Part shown: positions 27,115-36,095 of the stretch, piece by piece
Numbering within the stretch: the first letter of the stretch is position 1
Layout of the letters: each line of letters begins with the position of its first letter
DNA from: Rhizobium bangladeshense
GTDB taxonomy: Bacteria > Pseudomonadota > Alphaproteobacteria > Rhizobiales > Rhizobiaceae
Direction: 5' to 3'
Length of the DNA stretch: 64,000 nucleotides
Assembly: GCF_017357245.1 (NCBI RefSeq)
Contig: NZ_CP071614.1
Location: 1-64,000, forward strand
Program-made: the position numbers and the translations under genes
The notes under the pieces: model-generated
Database searches by the model: none
The model's input: the letters and a program-made list of their open reading frames with translations, nothing else
Told to the model about the DNA's origin: nothing

Positions 27115-27195
27115 CTCCGACGATTTTCCTCCCGACCGGATCGTATTTGCCCTTTCTTGCCACAGGATGGCGCCCGCGAAAAGTCGGGGGACGGG

Positions 27196-28239
27196 TTATG
27201 GCCTGAAGCTCTGGCGGATGACGAGTTCCGGAATGACGCGTTCGTAAGCCGGCGGCGCGTTCGGATTTTCAAGCCGCCGCTCCATTAGCGCGACGGCGCG
27301 TTGCGCCATGGTCAAAGGATCCTGGCGGAAGGTGGTCAGCTGATAGCTCAGCCAGGAGGATTCCGGCACATCATCGAAACCGATGACGGCGACATCTTCC
27401 GCAATGCGCAGCCGTGCTTCCTGGCGCGCGACATCCATCAGTCCGAAGGCGATCAGGTCGTTGGCGCAGAAGACAGCGTCGGTCTTTATTTTTTCTGATA
27501 AGAGCGCGCGGCCGGCAACGACGCCGCTCTCATAATCGGAATCGTCGCCGCGTACGACGACAACGGATGCGCCGAGCGACTCGGCCGCGGAAAGGAAGGC
27601 GGTTTCGCGCTCGACGATCGCAGGCGTCCCCGAGTTGGAGCCGATGACCGCCAGCCGACGCCGGCCGCTTTCGTAAAAGGCTGTCGCCGCCCTGCGCGAG
27701 GCTTCGGAGTTGCCGGCGCGCACATGGTCGACGTCTGGCTCCGAACGGCCGATGACGACGAGCGGCTGGCCGTTCCGCTGCGCGAGCTCGAGGAAACTCG
27801 CCGGCGGCGAGCCGGACAGGATGATGATCGCCTCGGCGCGATGGCCGATCAGCATCTTCTGGGCGGCGAGCAGTTCGTCTTCCGTCTGGCCGGTGTTGAT
27901 GAGGATCGGAATGCTGCCGCGCCGGATCAGGGCTTTGGCAAGGGCGGCGGCCAGATGTGCGCGGAAACCCACCTCCGGCCGCGTGGCGACGATGCCGACC
28001 AGGCGACTCTGATTGGCAAGCACGCCCCGCGCCAGGTCGTTGACGTGGTAGCCGAGTTCGTCTGCGGCCCGCAGCACTTTTTCGCGGGTTGCAGGCGCAA
28101 CGCTCGCGCCTGGCGTAAAGCTGCGCGAGACGGCCGAACGCGAAACGCCCGCCAGCTGTGCCACCTGCTCGGCGCTGACGAAACGCATGCGTTCTTTTTT
28201 TGGCGTCTTGCCGCCGTTCGCCGGACCATCATTCATCAA
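27196..28239 (-). CDS. LacI-family transcriptional regulator (distal copy)
   Basis: This 347-residue LacI-type repressor carries an N-terminal extension of about 20 residues before the helix-turn-helix (SAEQVAQLAGVSRSAVSRSF). The hinge LARGVLANQ is followed by a type I periplasmic-binding-like effector domain containing VIGFDDVPESSWLSY near the C-terminus. It differs clearly from the neighbouring LacI gene, so the pair is not a recent duplication. Target genes and ligand are unknown. Confidence 0.88.
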   Translation of the reverse strand: MMNDGPANGGKTPKKERMRFVSAEQVAQLAGVSRSAVSRSFTPGASVAPATREKVLRAADELGYHVNDLARGVLANQSRLVGIVATRPEVGFRAHLAAALAKALIRRGSIPILINTGQTEDELLAAQKMLIGHRAEAIIILSGSPPASFLELAQRNGQPLVVIGRSEPDVDHVRAGNSEASRRAATAFYESGRRRLAVIGSNSGTPAIVERETAFLSAAESLGASVVVVRGDDSDYESGVVAGRALLSEKIKTDAVFCANDLIAFGLMDVARQEARLRIAEDVAVIGFDDVPESSWLSYQLTTFRQDPLTMAQRAVALMERRLENPNAPPAYERVIPELVIRQSFRP

Positions 28240-28711
28240 CTGTCAGGTATTGATTGTCTCTGACAGCCAGATGACAGACGGCCGCGGCAGCCCGAATTTT
28301 GCGGCGTGGCCAACGTCAATAGCATCCTTATGAGATCTAACATCTGATCTTCATCGGGCAAATCCGCGACCGGCATCTCAATCGAACCGCGCCGAGGCGC
28401 TGGACATCACCAAGGCTCAGTTGGAAGAGCTTCCGGCGAAGCTGCGGGGAGGCTTAAGGCGCTTGGACCGACGCTGAAAGACTTTGTGCAGCTGCAACGA
28501 GTTGCGCTGGTGAGCCAGGGGTCGACTGCATCAACTTTGAGGACCTCTGGAAACTTCGCTATCAGATGAAACCAATCCCAAAGTTGCACGTTTAGACGTG
28601 TTGCTGTTGGTTCGATGGATTAGCGGATGAGGTGGACGAGATCGCGCTACCTCGCGTGACACCACAATTGCCTCGATTGCGACGACAAGATCATAAGCGC
28701 AAAGGTCGCCG
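28240..28711. other. Gene-free spacer, probably decayed coding DNA
   Basis: No intact gene is visible in this 472-base stretch. Short frames with coding-like text occur (for example ALDITKAQLEELPAKLR on the plus strand near 28396-28446), but they are interrupted and I cannot assign a family. The right end holds the leader of the sensor kinase at 28712. A decayed gene is the best guess. Confidence 0.4.
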
Positions 28712-30898
28712 ATGTCGAATATCGAGGAATTCCCCGTCCCCGCCCGCAAGATGAGCGAATACGACGCGCTTGTTGCTGCGGCGCCGAGCGTGCTGGACGC
28801 AATCCCTGGTGCCGTCTATCTCTGCGATCACGACGGTTGGCTTGTCCGCTATAACAAAGAAGCCGCCAATCTCTGGGGAAGAACGCCTCCGCTCGAAGAC
28901 AGGCGCGAACGCTTCTGCGGTTCACATGCTCTTTTCCTGCAGGACGGAACTCCCCTGGATCACGAAGTCTGCCCGATGGCGACGGCTGTTTTCACCGGCA
29001 GGGAAGTCCGCAACGCTGAGGTCGTCATCGAAAGGCCGGATGGCTCGCGTCTTGTTGCGCTGGTGAACGTGCGTGCGCTGAAAGACGACGAGGGCCGTAT
29101 TCAAGGTGCGATAAACTGCTTCCAGGACATCTCAGCGCACAAAGCCATGGAGCAGGAGGTGCACCGCAAAAACACAGATCTTGAGGATTTCTTCGAGAAC
29201 AGCGCAATAGGTCTTCACATCGTTGGTGGGGATGGCATCATCCAGCGCGCCAACAAGGCAGAGCTTGCTCTTCTCGGTTACACCGCCGAAGAGTATGTCG
29301 GACGGCATATCGCCGAATTTCACGCGGATGCGCCGGTGATCGGGGATATCCTCCACAAATTGTCATGCGGCGAGAAGCTCGACCGTTATCCTGCTCGTTT
29401 GTGCGCCAAAGACGGTTCGATCAAACATGTGCTGATCACGTCCAACAGCCGGTTCGAGGATGGAGAGTTCCTCAATACGCGTTGTTTCACGACCGATGTG
29501 ACCGATCTCCACGAATCCGAGAGCGCCCGCAAGGACAGTGAGGAACGTCTTGCCGCGACCTACGAGGCTGCGACTATCGGAATTGCGGAAGCGGACTCCG
29601 CAGGGCGCCTGCTTCGCGTCAACGACGCTCTGTGCCAGATGCTGGGGCGTTCTCGGGACGAGCTTCTCAGCATGAGCTTCTTCGACTACACCTATGGTGA
29701 CGACCGAGAGGAGGACGCCACACTCTATGCGCGTCAGATCGTCGGAGAACTCGATAATTATGTGCTGCGCAAACGCGCAACAAAGCCGGATGGAAGCATC
29801 GTCTACCTCGATATCCATAGCTCGTCCGTGCGGGATAAGGTCGGCGGCTTCCGTTACGGCGTGCGCATAATCCAGGACGTCACTGCCGCAAAGCAGATGG
29901 AAGATCAGATACGCGCAAGCGAGCAACACATGCGCGATTTGCTCGAAGCACTACCGGCCGCAATCTATACGACGGATCAGGCGGGACGGATTACTTTCTA
30001 TAACAAGGCGGCGATACAGATGTCAGGGCGAACGCCACAGGCCGGCGACATGTGGTGTGTCACCTGGCGTCTCTTCAATCCCGATGGCACGCCACTGCCG
30101 CACGACCAGTGTCCGATGGCCATAGCGTTGAGGGAAGATCGTCCGGTTCGCGGAGTGGAGGCCATTGCGGAGCGGCCGGACGGCAGCCGTGTTCCCTTCA
30201 TACCCTATCCCACGCCGCTTCATGACGGCGATGGACATCTCGTCGGAGCGATAAACATGCTCGTCGACATCACCGAGCGCAAAAGGGCCGAAATCAGGCA
30301 GAAGACTCTCATTGACGAGCTCAATCATCGCGTCAAAAATATGCTGGCGACCGTGCAATCATTGTCCGGACAGACCGCAAGATACGCCGACGATCTCGAT
30401 GATTTCCTGCGGCGCTTCGAAGACCGACTGTTGGCTCTTTCCCGCGCCCACGATCTTCTGACCAAGCGGCACTGGGAGGACGCTCCCCTGGATTCGCTCG
30501 CCCGGGAGGTGCTGATGCCGCCCGCCGGCGAAGCAGCCGGGCGCATCAAGGTCCATGGGCCTCCTGCTGCTCTAAATTCGCGGACAGCACTCAGCCTGAC
30601 AATGGCTCTCAATGAGCTCGCCACGAATGCAATTAAATACGGAGCACTATCCTCGGAGGCGGGCTGGCTTTCCCTGACTTGGCGTCTGCGAGGTGAGGCC
30701 GGAGCTCAGCCACGGATTATCCTCGAATGGCATGAGCATGACGGGCCTCCGGTCCGGCCACCGACCCGGCGCGGTTTCGGCACCCGGCTGATGGAACGCT
30801 GCATCGAGCGCGACCTGGGAGGTGAGTTTGACCTCGCCTTTGAGCAGGCCGGCGTAGCCTGTCGCATCTCGATTCCAGTCGGACTGGTGGACGCATGA
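28712..30898 (+). CDS. Multi-PAS HWE-family sensor histidine kinase
   Basis: This 728-residue soluble kinase has four successive PAS domains (about 20-145, 155-275, 285-400 and 410-520) and a C-terminal HWE kinase domain. The phospho-acceptor histidine is in IDELNHRVKNML (His about 539), the N-box is NELATNAIKYGALS, and the family motif is ILEWHEHDGPPV. No membrane segment is seen, so the input is cytoplasmic. PAS1 and PAS4 share a CPMA-containing loop (CPMATAVF and CPMAIALR), which suggests a common ancestor. It overlaps the downstream receiver gene by ATGA and so forms a two-component pair. Confidence 0.9.
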   Translation: MSNIEEFPVPARKMSEYDALVAAAPSVLDAIPGAVYLCDHDGWLVRYNKEAANLWGRTPPLEDRRERFCGSHALFLQDGTPLDHEVCPMATAVFTGREVRNAEVVIERPDGSRLVALVNVRALKDDEGRIQGAINCFQDISAHKAMEQEVHRKNTDLEDFFENSAIGLHIVGGDGIIQRANKAELALLGYTAEEYVGRHIAEFHADAPVIGDILHKLSCGEKLDRYPARLCAKDGSIKHVLITSNSRFEDGEFLNTRCFTTDVTDLHESESARKDSEERLAATYEAATIGIAEADSAGRLLRVNDALCQMLGRSRDELLSMSFFDYTYGDDREEDATLYARQIVGELDNYVLRKRATKPDGSIVYLDIHSSSVRDKVGGFRYGVRIIQDVTAAKQMEDQIRASEQHMRDLLEALPAAIYTTDQAGRITFYNKAAIQMSGRTPQAGDMWCVTWRLFNPDGTPLPHDQCPMAIALREDRPVRGVEAIAERPDGSRVPFIPYPTPLHDGDGHLVGAINMLVDITERKRAEIRQKTLIDELNHRVKNMLATVQSLSGQTARYADDLDDFLRRFEDRLLALSRAHDLLTKRHWEDAPLDSLAREVLMPPAGEAAGRIKVHGPPAALNSRTALSLTMALNELATNAIKYGALSSEAGWLSLTWRLRGEAGAQPRIILEWHEHDGPPVRPPTRRGFGTRLMERCIERDLGGEFDLAFEQAGVACRISIPVGLVDA

Positions 30899-31257
30899 GA
30901 AACATTTCCGGCCTGAAGGTCCTCGTTGTCGAGGACGAGGGCCTGGTGGCCCTGATGATCGAGGACATGCTCGAGGATCTCGGTTTCGAGGTCGTCGCTT
31001 CCGTATCGCGGCTTGCGGACGCGCGAATCGTCGCGACCAAAGCGGAAGTCGATCTGGCGGTGCTGGACGTCAACCTCGCTGGCGAGCCCAGCTTTTCGAT
31101 CGCGGAAATCCTCCGCAAACGTCAAATTCCATTCATATTCAGCACCGGATATGGCCTGAGTGGATTGCCAGCTGAATTTGCTCACCAGCCGTTGGTCGGC
31201 AAGCCCTTTTCGAAGAACGAGCTACAGCAGACGATCGCAGTCGCATTGAATTTCTGA
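30895..31257 (+). CDS. Single-domain response regulator partnered with the HWE kinase
   Basis: A 120-residue receiver domain with VLVVEDEGLV at the N-terminus, the acceptor Asp in LAVLDVNLAGE, FIFSTGYG and the conserved lysine in LVGKPFSK. It has no output domain. The ATGA overlap with the upstream kinase strongly suggests it takes phosphate from that kinase. The output could be protein-protein signalling, as in the general stress response phosphorelays of alphaproteobacteria, but no PhyR-like sigma mimic is present. Confidence 0.9.
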   Translation: MRNISGLKVLVVEDEGLVALMIEDMLEDLGFEVVASVSRLADARIVATKAEVDLAVLDVNLAGEPSFSIAEILRKRQIPFIFSTGYGLSGLPAEFAHQPLVGKPFSKNELQQTIAVALNF

Positions 31258-31260
31258 TGA

Positions 31261-31356
31261 AAGCGGGACAGGCAACTGAAGACTTGGGAAGCTCGCTTCG
31301 ATCCGAGGCGGCTCGTCTTTATCGATGAAACTCGGGGGTGTCGCCTAGCTTTTTGA
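31261..31356 (+). pseudogene. IS630-family transposase fragment
   Basis: Read in the plus frame from 31261, the text translates to WEARFDPRRLVFIDET followed by unrelated residues and a stop at 31354-31356. RFDPRRLVFIDET matches the region around a catalytic aspartate of IS630-family transposases. Only about 25 codons remain, without terminal inverted repeats or a target duplication that I could recognise. It follows the receiver gene stop by three bases. Confidence 0.65.
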
Positions 31357-31478
31357 CCGTGATCCTGCGGGTTGAACCGGAAGGCGATGGTGCTTTGGCA
31401 AAACCGAGGCTGCGGTCGCAGACTCGGCTGATAGCGAAAGCGGCGGCGTTGAAAACGTTGCCGCCGCAATATTTCAGG

Positions 31479-31772
31479 CTAATCGCAGACGCGTACCGTC
31501 TCGACGTGATAACCGCCATCATAGCGGTTGCGGACATCGCGGTCCTCGTACCAGCATCTCGGAGCCGGTTCGACATAGCGGGGACCGTCGATATAGCGAG
31601 GGCCGCTATTGGCTATCGCACCTCCGATCAGGCCGCCGACCACACCTGCGGCAACGCCGCCGGCAATAATTCGACCGGTGTCATCATGATGACGGTCACG
31701 CGCGGCAGCAGGCTGAATGGCCGATCCAACAAGGGCCGTCGCGATCAACAGGCTGCTAATAATTCTCTTCAT
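31479..31772 (-). CDS. Small exported glycine-zipper protein
   Basis: A 97-residue protein with an N-terminal signal peptide (MKRIISSLLIATALVGSA, cleaved near residue 24), a glycine-rich hydrophobic segment IIAGGVAAGVVGGLIGGAI (about 34-52) and a hydrophilic tail with RYIDGPRYVEPAPRC and a second Cys near the end (VRVCD). The start at 31772 is supported by GAGGAGAATGTC upstream; a longer reading from 31841 would put extra residues before the signal peptide. Similar glycine-zipper proteins sit in the rhizobial envelope, and the function is unknown. Confidence 0.75.
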   Translation of the reverse strand: MKRIISSLLIATALVGSAIQPAAARDRHHDDTGRIIAGGVAAGVVGGLIGGAIANSGPRYIDGPRYVEPAPRCWYEDRDVRNRYDGGYHVETVRVCD

Positions 31773-31876
31773 GACATTCTCCTCAGTGGCACTTGCCCCG
31801 GATAAAAGGGAAATGCGGCAGCAAGGCGTTGGTTCGTTCAAACTTTGCGACAGGCATTAACGCAGGTCATCCGGCA

Positions 31877-33775
31877 TCAGGTCGCCGATTCCGCAGCCGT
31901 CGTCTCATCCAGCACATCTTCGGGAATATCGTCGAATGAGGCGTAGTTGAGATTATAGAGCTTGGAATAGAGCTTGCCGTTCTTCATCAGCTGGCGGTGA
32001 TCGCCGCTTTCGATGATCTCGCCGTTCTGCAGCACGATGATGCGGTCGGCTTCGCGGATCGTCGCCAGGCGATGGGCGATGACGAGACCGGTGCGGTTTT
32101 CGAGCAGCTTCACCAGAGCCTTCTGGATCAGCATTTCGGTATAGCTGTCGATATTGGCCGTCGCCTCGTCGAGAACGAGGATCTTCGCATCCGCCACCAA
32201 AGCGCGGGCAAAACTCAGAAGCTGGCGCTGCCCGAGCGAGAGATTGCCGCCGCGCTCACCGAGAACGCTGTCGTAACCATCGGGGAGGCGCATGACAAAC
32301 TCATGCGCGCCGACGGCTTTGGCCGCCTCGATCACCTGCTCGCGGGTCGCATTGACCTTGTGGTAGCGGATGTTTTCAAAGACGGTGCCGGTAAAGAGGA
32401 AGGGCTCCTGCAGCACCATGGCTATCTGCGCTCCGAGCGAATCCTGCGTCAGTTTCCTGACGTCATGGCCGCCGACCAGTACCTGGCCCTGCTGCACGTC
32501 GTAGAAGCGATGGATGAGCGACATGCAGCTCGATTTGCCCGACCCCGTCGGCCCGACAAGCGCCACCGTTTCGCCCGGATTGACCCTGAAGCTCACATGT
32601 TTCAGCACCGGATGCTTCGGATTGTAGCCGAAGACGACATCCTTGAATTCCACCGAGCCGTCCATGTCGCGGGACAGGGTCTTGGCGTCAGGCGCGTCTT
32701 TGATGTCAACAGGCACGTCGAGCACTTCGGTCAGCCGCTGGCCCGACGCCATGGCACGCTGCATCACCGAATATTGCAAAGTCAGCGACCGGATCGGGTC
32801 GAAGAAACGCTGTATGTAGAAGAGGAAGGCGACGAGCACGCCGACGTCGAGCGCCTGGTTGAGAACGCGGGCGCCGCCGACGACGATGACGAGCGCCATC
32901 GCAACGCCGGTCAGGCTGTCGACGATCGGCACCATCACCTGGGCATAACGCGCCGCCGTCAGATGCGTCTTGAGATTGGCATGCGCCTTGTCGTCGTAGA
33001 GCATGAAGTTGACGCCCTGCCGGTCCATGCTTTGTACGGCGCGGACCCCGTGGATCGCTTCGGCGAGCGCGCCGTTCGCAACCGAATTGGTCTCGTGCGC
33101 GGCCATGAACGACTTGCGGGCGAGCGGCAGCCAGAACAGCCGGACGATGAAGAGCACCGGCAGCACCGAGAGGGTGAGCAACCCCAGCTTGAAATCGAGA
33201 TACAGCATCACGAAGATGATGCCGAAGAGCAGCACGATGTCGCCGACTGACAGCACCGAAGTTTCGAGGAATTCCTGCATCGAGTTGACGTCGCCCTGCA
33301 GACGCGACATCAGCCGCCCTACCTCGGTCTTGTCCATGAAGGAGAGCGAGACGCGCTGGAGATGCGAGAACATCGCCTTGCGGATGTCGAAGAGCACCTC
33401 TTCCGCGACATTGCCGACCAGCGTTTCCTGAGCGTAGCTGGCCGCATAGTTGATAAGGATGGCGATGGTAAAGGCGACGATCGCCCAGATCAGCGCCGAA
33501 TGATTGCCCCCTGGCGACATGCCGTGGTCGATCGCGTAACGGATGATCAGCGGGATCAGCAATTGCATCATCGTGAAGGTCAGCACCGCGACAACGGCCC
33601 AGACAACCTGGGTGCGGTAGGGGCGAACGAAAGCCCAGATGCGCTTAATGATGCTGCCGTCGAAAGCCTTGCCGAACATTTCCTCCTCGACGCGGTGAGA
33701 ACCGACCACCGCCCGCGGCGGGCGGCGTCCATCCTCGCGAACGTCGGGACGCTCGGTTTCCAATTCCTCGGCCAT
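31877..33775 (-). CDS. ABC exporter half-transporter, canonical catalytic glutamate
   Basis: This 632-residue protein has an N-terminal six-helix exporter domain (about 50-340) and an ATPase domain (about 375-610). Walker A is GPTGSGKSS, the Q-loop MVLQEPFLF, Walker B ILVLDEATANID with its glutamate intact, and the H-loop VIAHRLATI. The signature is LSLGQ rather than LSGGQ. It lies 82 bases after a second half-transporter gene and would form a heterodimer with it. The substrate is unknown; the family exports lipids, drugs or peptides. Confidence 0.9.
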   Translation of the reverse strand: MAEELETERPDVREDGRRPPRAVVGSHRVEEEMFGKAFDGSIIKRIWAFVRPYRTQVVWAVVAVLTFTMMQLLIPLIIRYAIDHGMSPGGNHSALIWAIVAFTIAILINYAASYAQETLVGNVAEEVLFDIRKAMFSHLQRVSLSFMDKTEVGRLMSRLQGDVNSMQEFLETSVLSVGDIVLLFGIIFVMLYLDFKLGLLTLSVLPVLFIVRLFWLPLARKSFMAAHETNSVANGALAEAIHGVRAVQSMDRQGVNFMLYDDKAHANLKTHLTAARYAQVMVPIVDSLTGVAMALVIVVGGARVLNQALDVGVLVAFLFYIQRFFDPIRSLTLQYSVMQRAMASGQRLTEVLDVPVDIKDAPDAKTLSRDMDGSVEFKDVVFGYNPKHPVLKHVSFRVNPGETVALVGPTGSGKSSCMSLIHRFYDVQQGQVLVGGHDVRKLTQDSLGAQIAMVLQEPFLFTGTVFENIRYHKVNATREQVIEAAKAVGAHEFVMRLPDGYDSVLGERGGNLSLGQRQLLSFARALVADAKILVLDEATANIDSYTEMLIQKALVKLLENRTGLVIAHRLATIREADRIIVLQNGEIIESGDHRQLMKNGKLYSKLYNLNYASFDDIPEDVLDETTAAESAT

Positions 33776-33857
33776 GCCTTTCCTCCCGCGGCCATATCAG
33801 GTGGTCGCATCTATCGCTCGTCGCTCTTCTCCCCAGTGGGCAGACGTGGGGATATCG

Positions 33858-35711
33858 CTATGCGCTCAGCACCTCGTCGCCCGGCCGCACCTGCAGGTCG
33901 TAGAGCGCCTTGTAGCGTCCGCCGAGCGAAAGCAGCGCCTGATGCGTGCCGCGCTCGACGATCCTTCCGTCTTCGACGAACAGGATCAAATCGGCATGCA
34001 TCAGCGAGCTCAGGCGATGGGCCACGATGATCGTCACGCGGTCGGCGGCATAGCGGCGCATGGCGCTGCGAATGCGCTGCTCGGTGGCCGCATCGATTGC
34101 CGCCGTCGAATCGTCGAACACCATCACCGCCGGCTTCAGCATCAGCGCCCTGGCGATCGAAAGGCGCTGCCGCTGACCGCCGGACAGCGAAACGCCGCGT
34201 TCGCCGACGACGGTGCCGTAGCCGGTGGGAAGGCCGAGCACGTAATTGTGCAGCTGAGCGCTTTCGCTGGCGCGTTCGATGCGGCTTTCCTTCGCCCAGG
34301 GATCGCCATAGGCGATGTTGTTCTCGATCGTCGTCGTGAAAAGGAATGAATCCTGCTGGACGACCGCAACCGCCCGGCGCAGCGACTGCAGCGTCGCCTT
34401 GCGGATGTCCTGGCCGTCGATGGTGATCCTGCCGCCCGTCACATCGTAAAAGCGCGGGATCAGATGGGCGATGGTCGACTTGCCGCTGCCGGGAGGGCCG
34501 ACGATGCCGATGGTCTGGCCGCGCCTGGCTTCGAAGGAGACGTCGTGCAGCACGGTGCGCTTTTCCGAGCCGGGATAGGCGAAACTGACATTTTCGAAGC
34601 GCAGCACGCCCTGCGTCACGGCCAGTGCCCTGGCGTCCGGCGCGTCCTTGATCGCGATGTCGAGGTCGAGCAGATTGAAGAGCCGCGTGCCGCAGGTGGA
34701 AGCGCGGGCAAAGGCATTGACCATCAGGCCGAGCTGGCGCACCGGCATCTGCAGGATGGTCATGAAGGTCAGGAACGAGGCGAGCGTGCCGACGGTGATC
34801 TCGCCCGACATCACCTTGCCGCCGCCGACCCAGAGCACGAGCCCCATCGCCGCGAAAAAGGAGAAGGTCATGGCGCTGGTGTTGACGACACGGATGCCGA
34901 CGCGTTGATGCGCGAGCGCCAGTGCGTTCTTCGAGGCCGCCTCGAATTTCGACAGTTCGTGCTCCTGCGCGGCAAAGGCGCGCACGACACGGATGCCGCC
35001 GAGATTCTCCTCCATGATGCGGGTCAGCACCGACAGCCGTTCCTGCAGGTCGAGCCAGGTGGCGCGCAGTCTGAGCTGCGTTGCCGAGGAACGCCAGCCG
35101 ACGAAAGGCACGAAGGAGAGCGCCAGCAAGCCGAGCACGACATCGGTCGTTACCAGCATATAGGCGCCGATGCCGATCAGGATCGACAGCAGGATCATGC
35201 GGACCAGCGCCGTCGAAAAATACATGCGCACGCCTTCGAGATCGAGCAGGCCGACGGTGATCAGATCGCCGGAATGCACCGTGTCGTGAAAGCTGAAGGA
35301 CAGGCGCTGGATCTTCTCGTAGCAGGCCAGACGCAATTCGTAGCCCATGTGGTGGCCGACGGATTCGCTGTAGTAGTTCTGCACCATGGTGAAGAGACCG
35401 CGCAGCACGCTGGCGCCTAGCAAGAGCAGCGCCGTGGCCAAAAGTGCGTCCTGCGCCGCCTGCCCCGCCGCGCCGCCGCCCATCGCCATCTGCGTGTGGT
35501 CGACTGCCTGGCCGAGAAGGCGAGGGATCATCAGCTGGAAGGTAGAGGCGATGAGAGTGGCGCCGATCGCAAAGCCGGCTTGCCAGGGGTGGCGGAAGGC
35601 CATTACGGTGATGCGCACCAGAGTATAGAGGCCTCGGCCCCAGCCTGCCGCAGTTGCAAGCGCCATCGAAGCCGAAGGCTTCGTCGCGCGTGTTGACGCA
35701 TCGCTGCTCAC
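33858..35711 (-). CDS. ABC exporter half-transporter with aspartate at the catalytic position
   Basis: This 617-residue partner of the downstream exporter gene has a six-helix domain (about 20-320) and an ATPase domain with Walker A GPPGSGKST, Q-loop VVQQDSFLF and a canonical LSGGQRQRL signature. Its Walker B is VMVFDDSTAAID, with Asp in place of the catalytic Glu. The GTG at 35711 is chosen because the text upstream of it (IYWKNT and beyond) has no family features. An ATG frame from 35819 would add 36 residues. An overlapping 673-residue frame at 33811-35832 is a shadow of this gene. Confidence 0.88.
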   Translation of the reverse strand: MSSDASTRATKPSASMALATAAGWGRGLYTLVRITVMAFRHPWQAGFAIGATLIASTFQLMIPRLLGQAVDHTQMAMGGGAAGQAAQDALLATALLLLGASVLRGLFTMVQNYYSESVGHHMGYELRLACYEKIQRLSFSFHDTVHSGDLITVGLLDLEGVRMYFSTALVRMILLSILIGIGAYMLVTTDVVLGLLALSFVPFVGWRSSATQLRLRATWLDLQERLSVLTRIMEENLGGIRVVRAFAAQEHELSKFEAASKNALALAHQRVGIRVVNTSAMTFSFFAAMGLVLWVGGGKVMSGEITVGTLASFLTFMTILQMPVRQLGLMVNAFARASTCGTRLFNLLDLDIAIKDAPDARALAVTQGVLRFENVSFAYPGSEKRTVLHDVSFEARRGQTIGIVGPPGSGKSTIAHLIPRFYDVTGGRITIDGQDIRKATLQSLRRAVAVVQQDSFLFTTTIENNIAYGDPWAKESRIERASESAQLHNYVLGLPTGYGTVVGERGVSLSGGQRQRLSIARALMLKPAVMVFDDSTAAIDAATEQRIRSAMRRYAADRVTIIVAHRLSSLMHADLILFVEDGRIVERGTHQALLSLGGRYKALYDLQVRPGDEVLSA

Positions 35712-36095
35712 GGTATTTTTCCAATAGATGTGGTGCTCGGACGCTGGCCCGAAAAGACGGCAAATCCATGAAGGGATTGATAGCACCCTTATTTTTGCCG
35801 ATTCCAACTGGGGGTTCAAGTAAAGAATTCACCAGTTGGTTATTTTTACGTGAGACTCCTTCGCATCTCCAGCGGGAACAATCGGCGCTCGGCTGGGTTG
35901 CCGCAGCACTCCCATGTCAGGCAACCGCTAGGAGAGAGCCGGGTCGCTGAAAGCATCGCTCAGCGTACGGTGAAGGCCCGCGGCGCCACGAAGACGTATT
36001 GACCGGAGTACGCCGTCGCTCACAATGTTTGCGCTCTCCCTTCGAGGAAAGGGAGAGCGCTTGCTAGCAGTTCTTATAGTTTCCGCTGACGATAG
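35712..36095. other. Spacer between the ABC exporter and NitT/TauT operons
   Basis: No gene is apparent in this 384-base stretch. Its right part carries the perfect hairpin at 36031-36060, annotated separately. The left part should contain the promoter of the exporter pair, but I cannot point to a convincing -35/-10. Confidence 0.5.
36031..36060. repeat. Perfect 12-bp inverted repeat hairpin
   Basis: GCGCTCTCCCTT is paired with AAGGGAGAGCGC across a 6-base loop. It lies 36 bases beyond the permease stop on the minus strand, where it could serve as a terminator, but neither strand shows a T run after the stem. Its C/T-rich arms recall rhizobial intergenic mosaic elements, so it may be a mobile palindrome instead. 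Confidence 0.6.

Noticed and set aside
28396..28600. Possible gene fragments before the HWE kinase
   Set aside because: Interrupted short frames without a recognisable family; recorded only as a gene-free spacer.
33811..35832. 673-residue minus-strand frame overlapping the ABC exporter
   Set aside because: Out of frame with the recognisable ABC domains, Arg/Ala/His-rich, no family motif.
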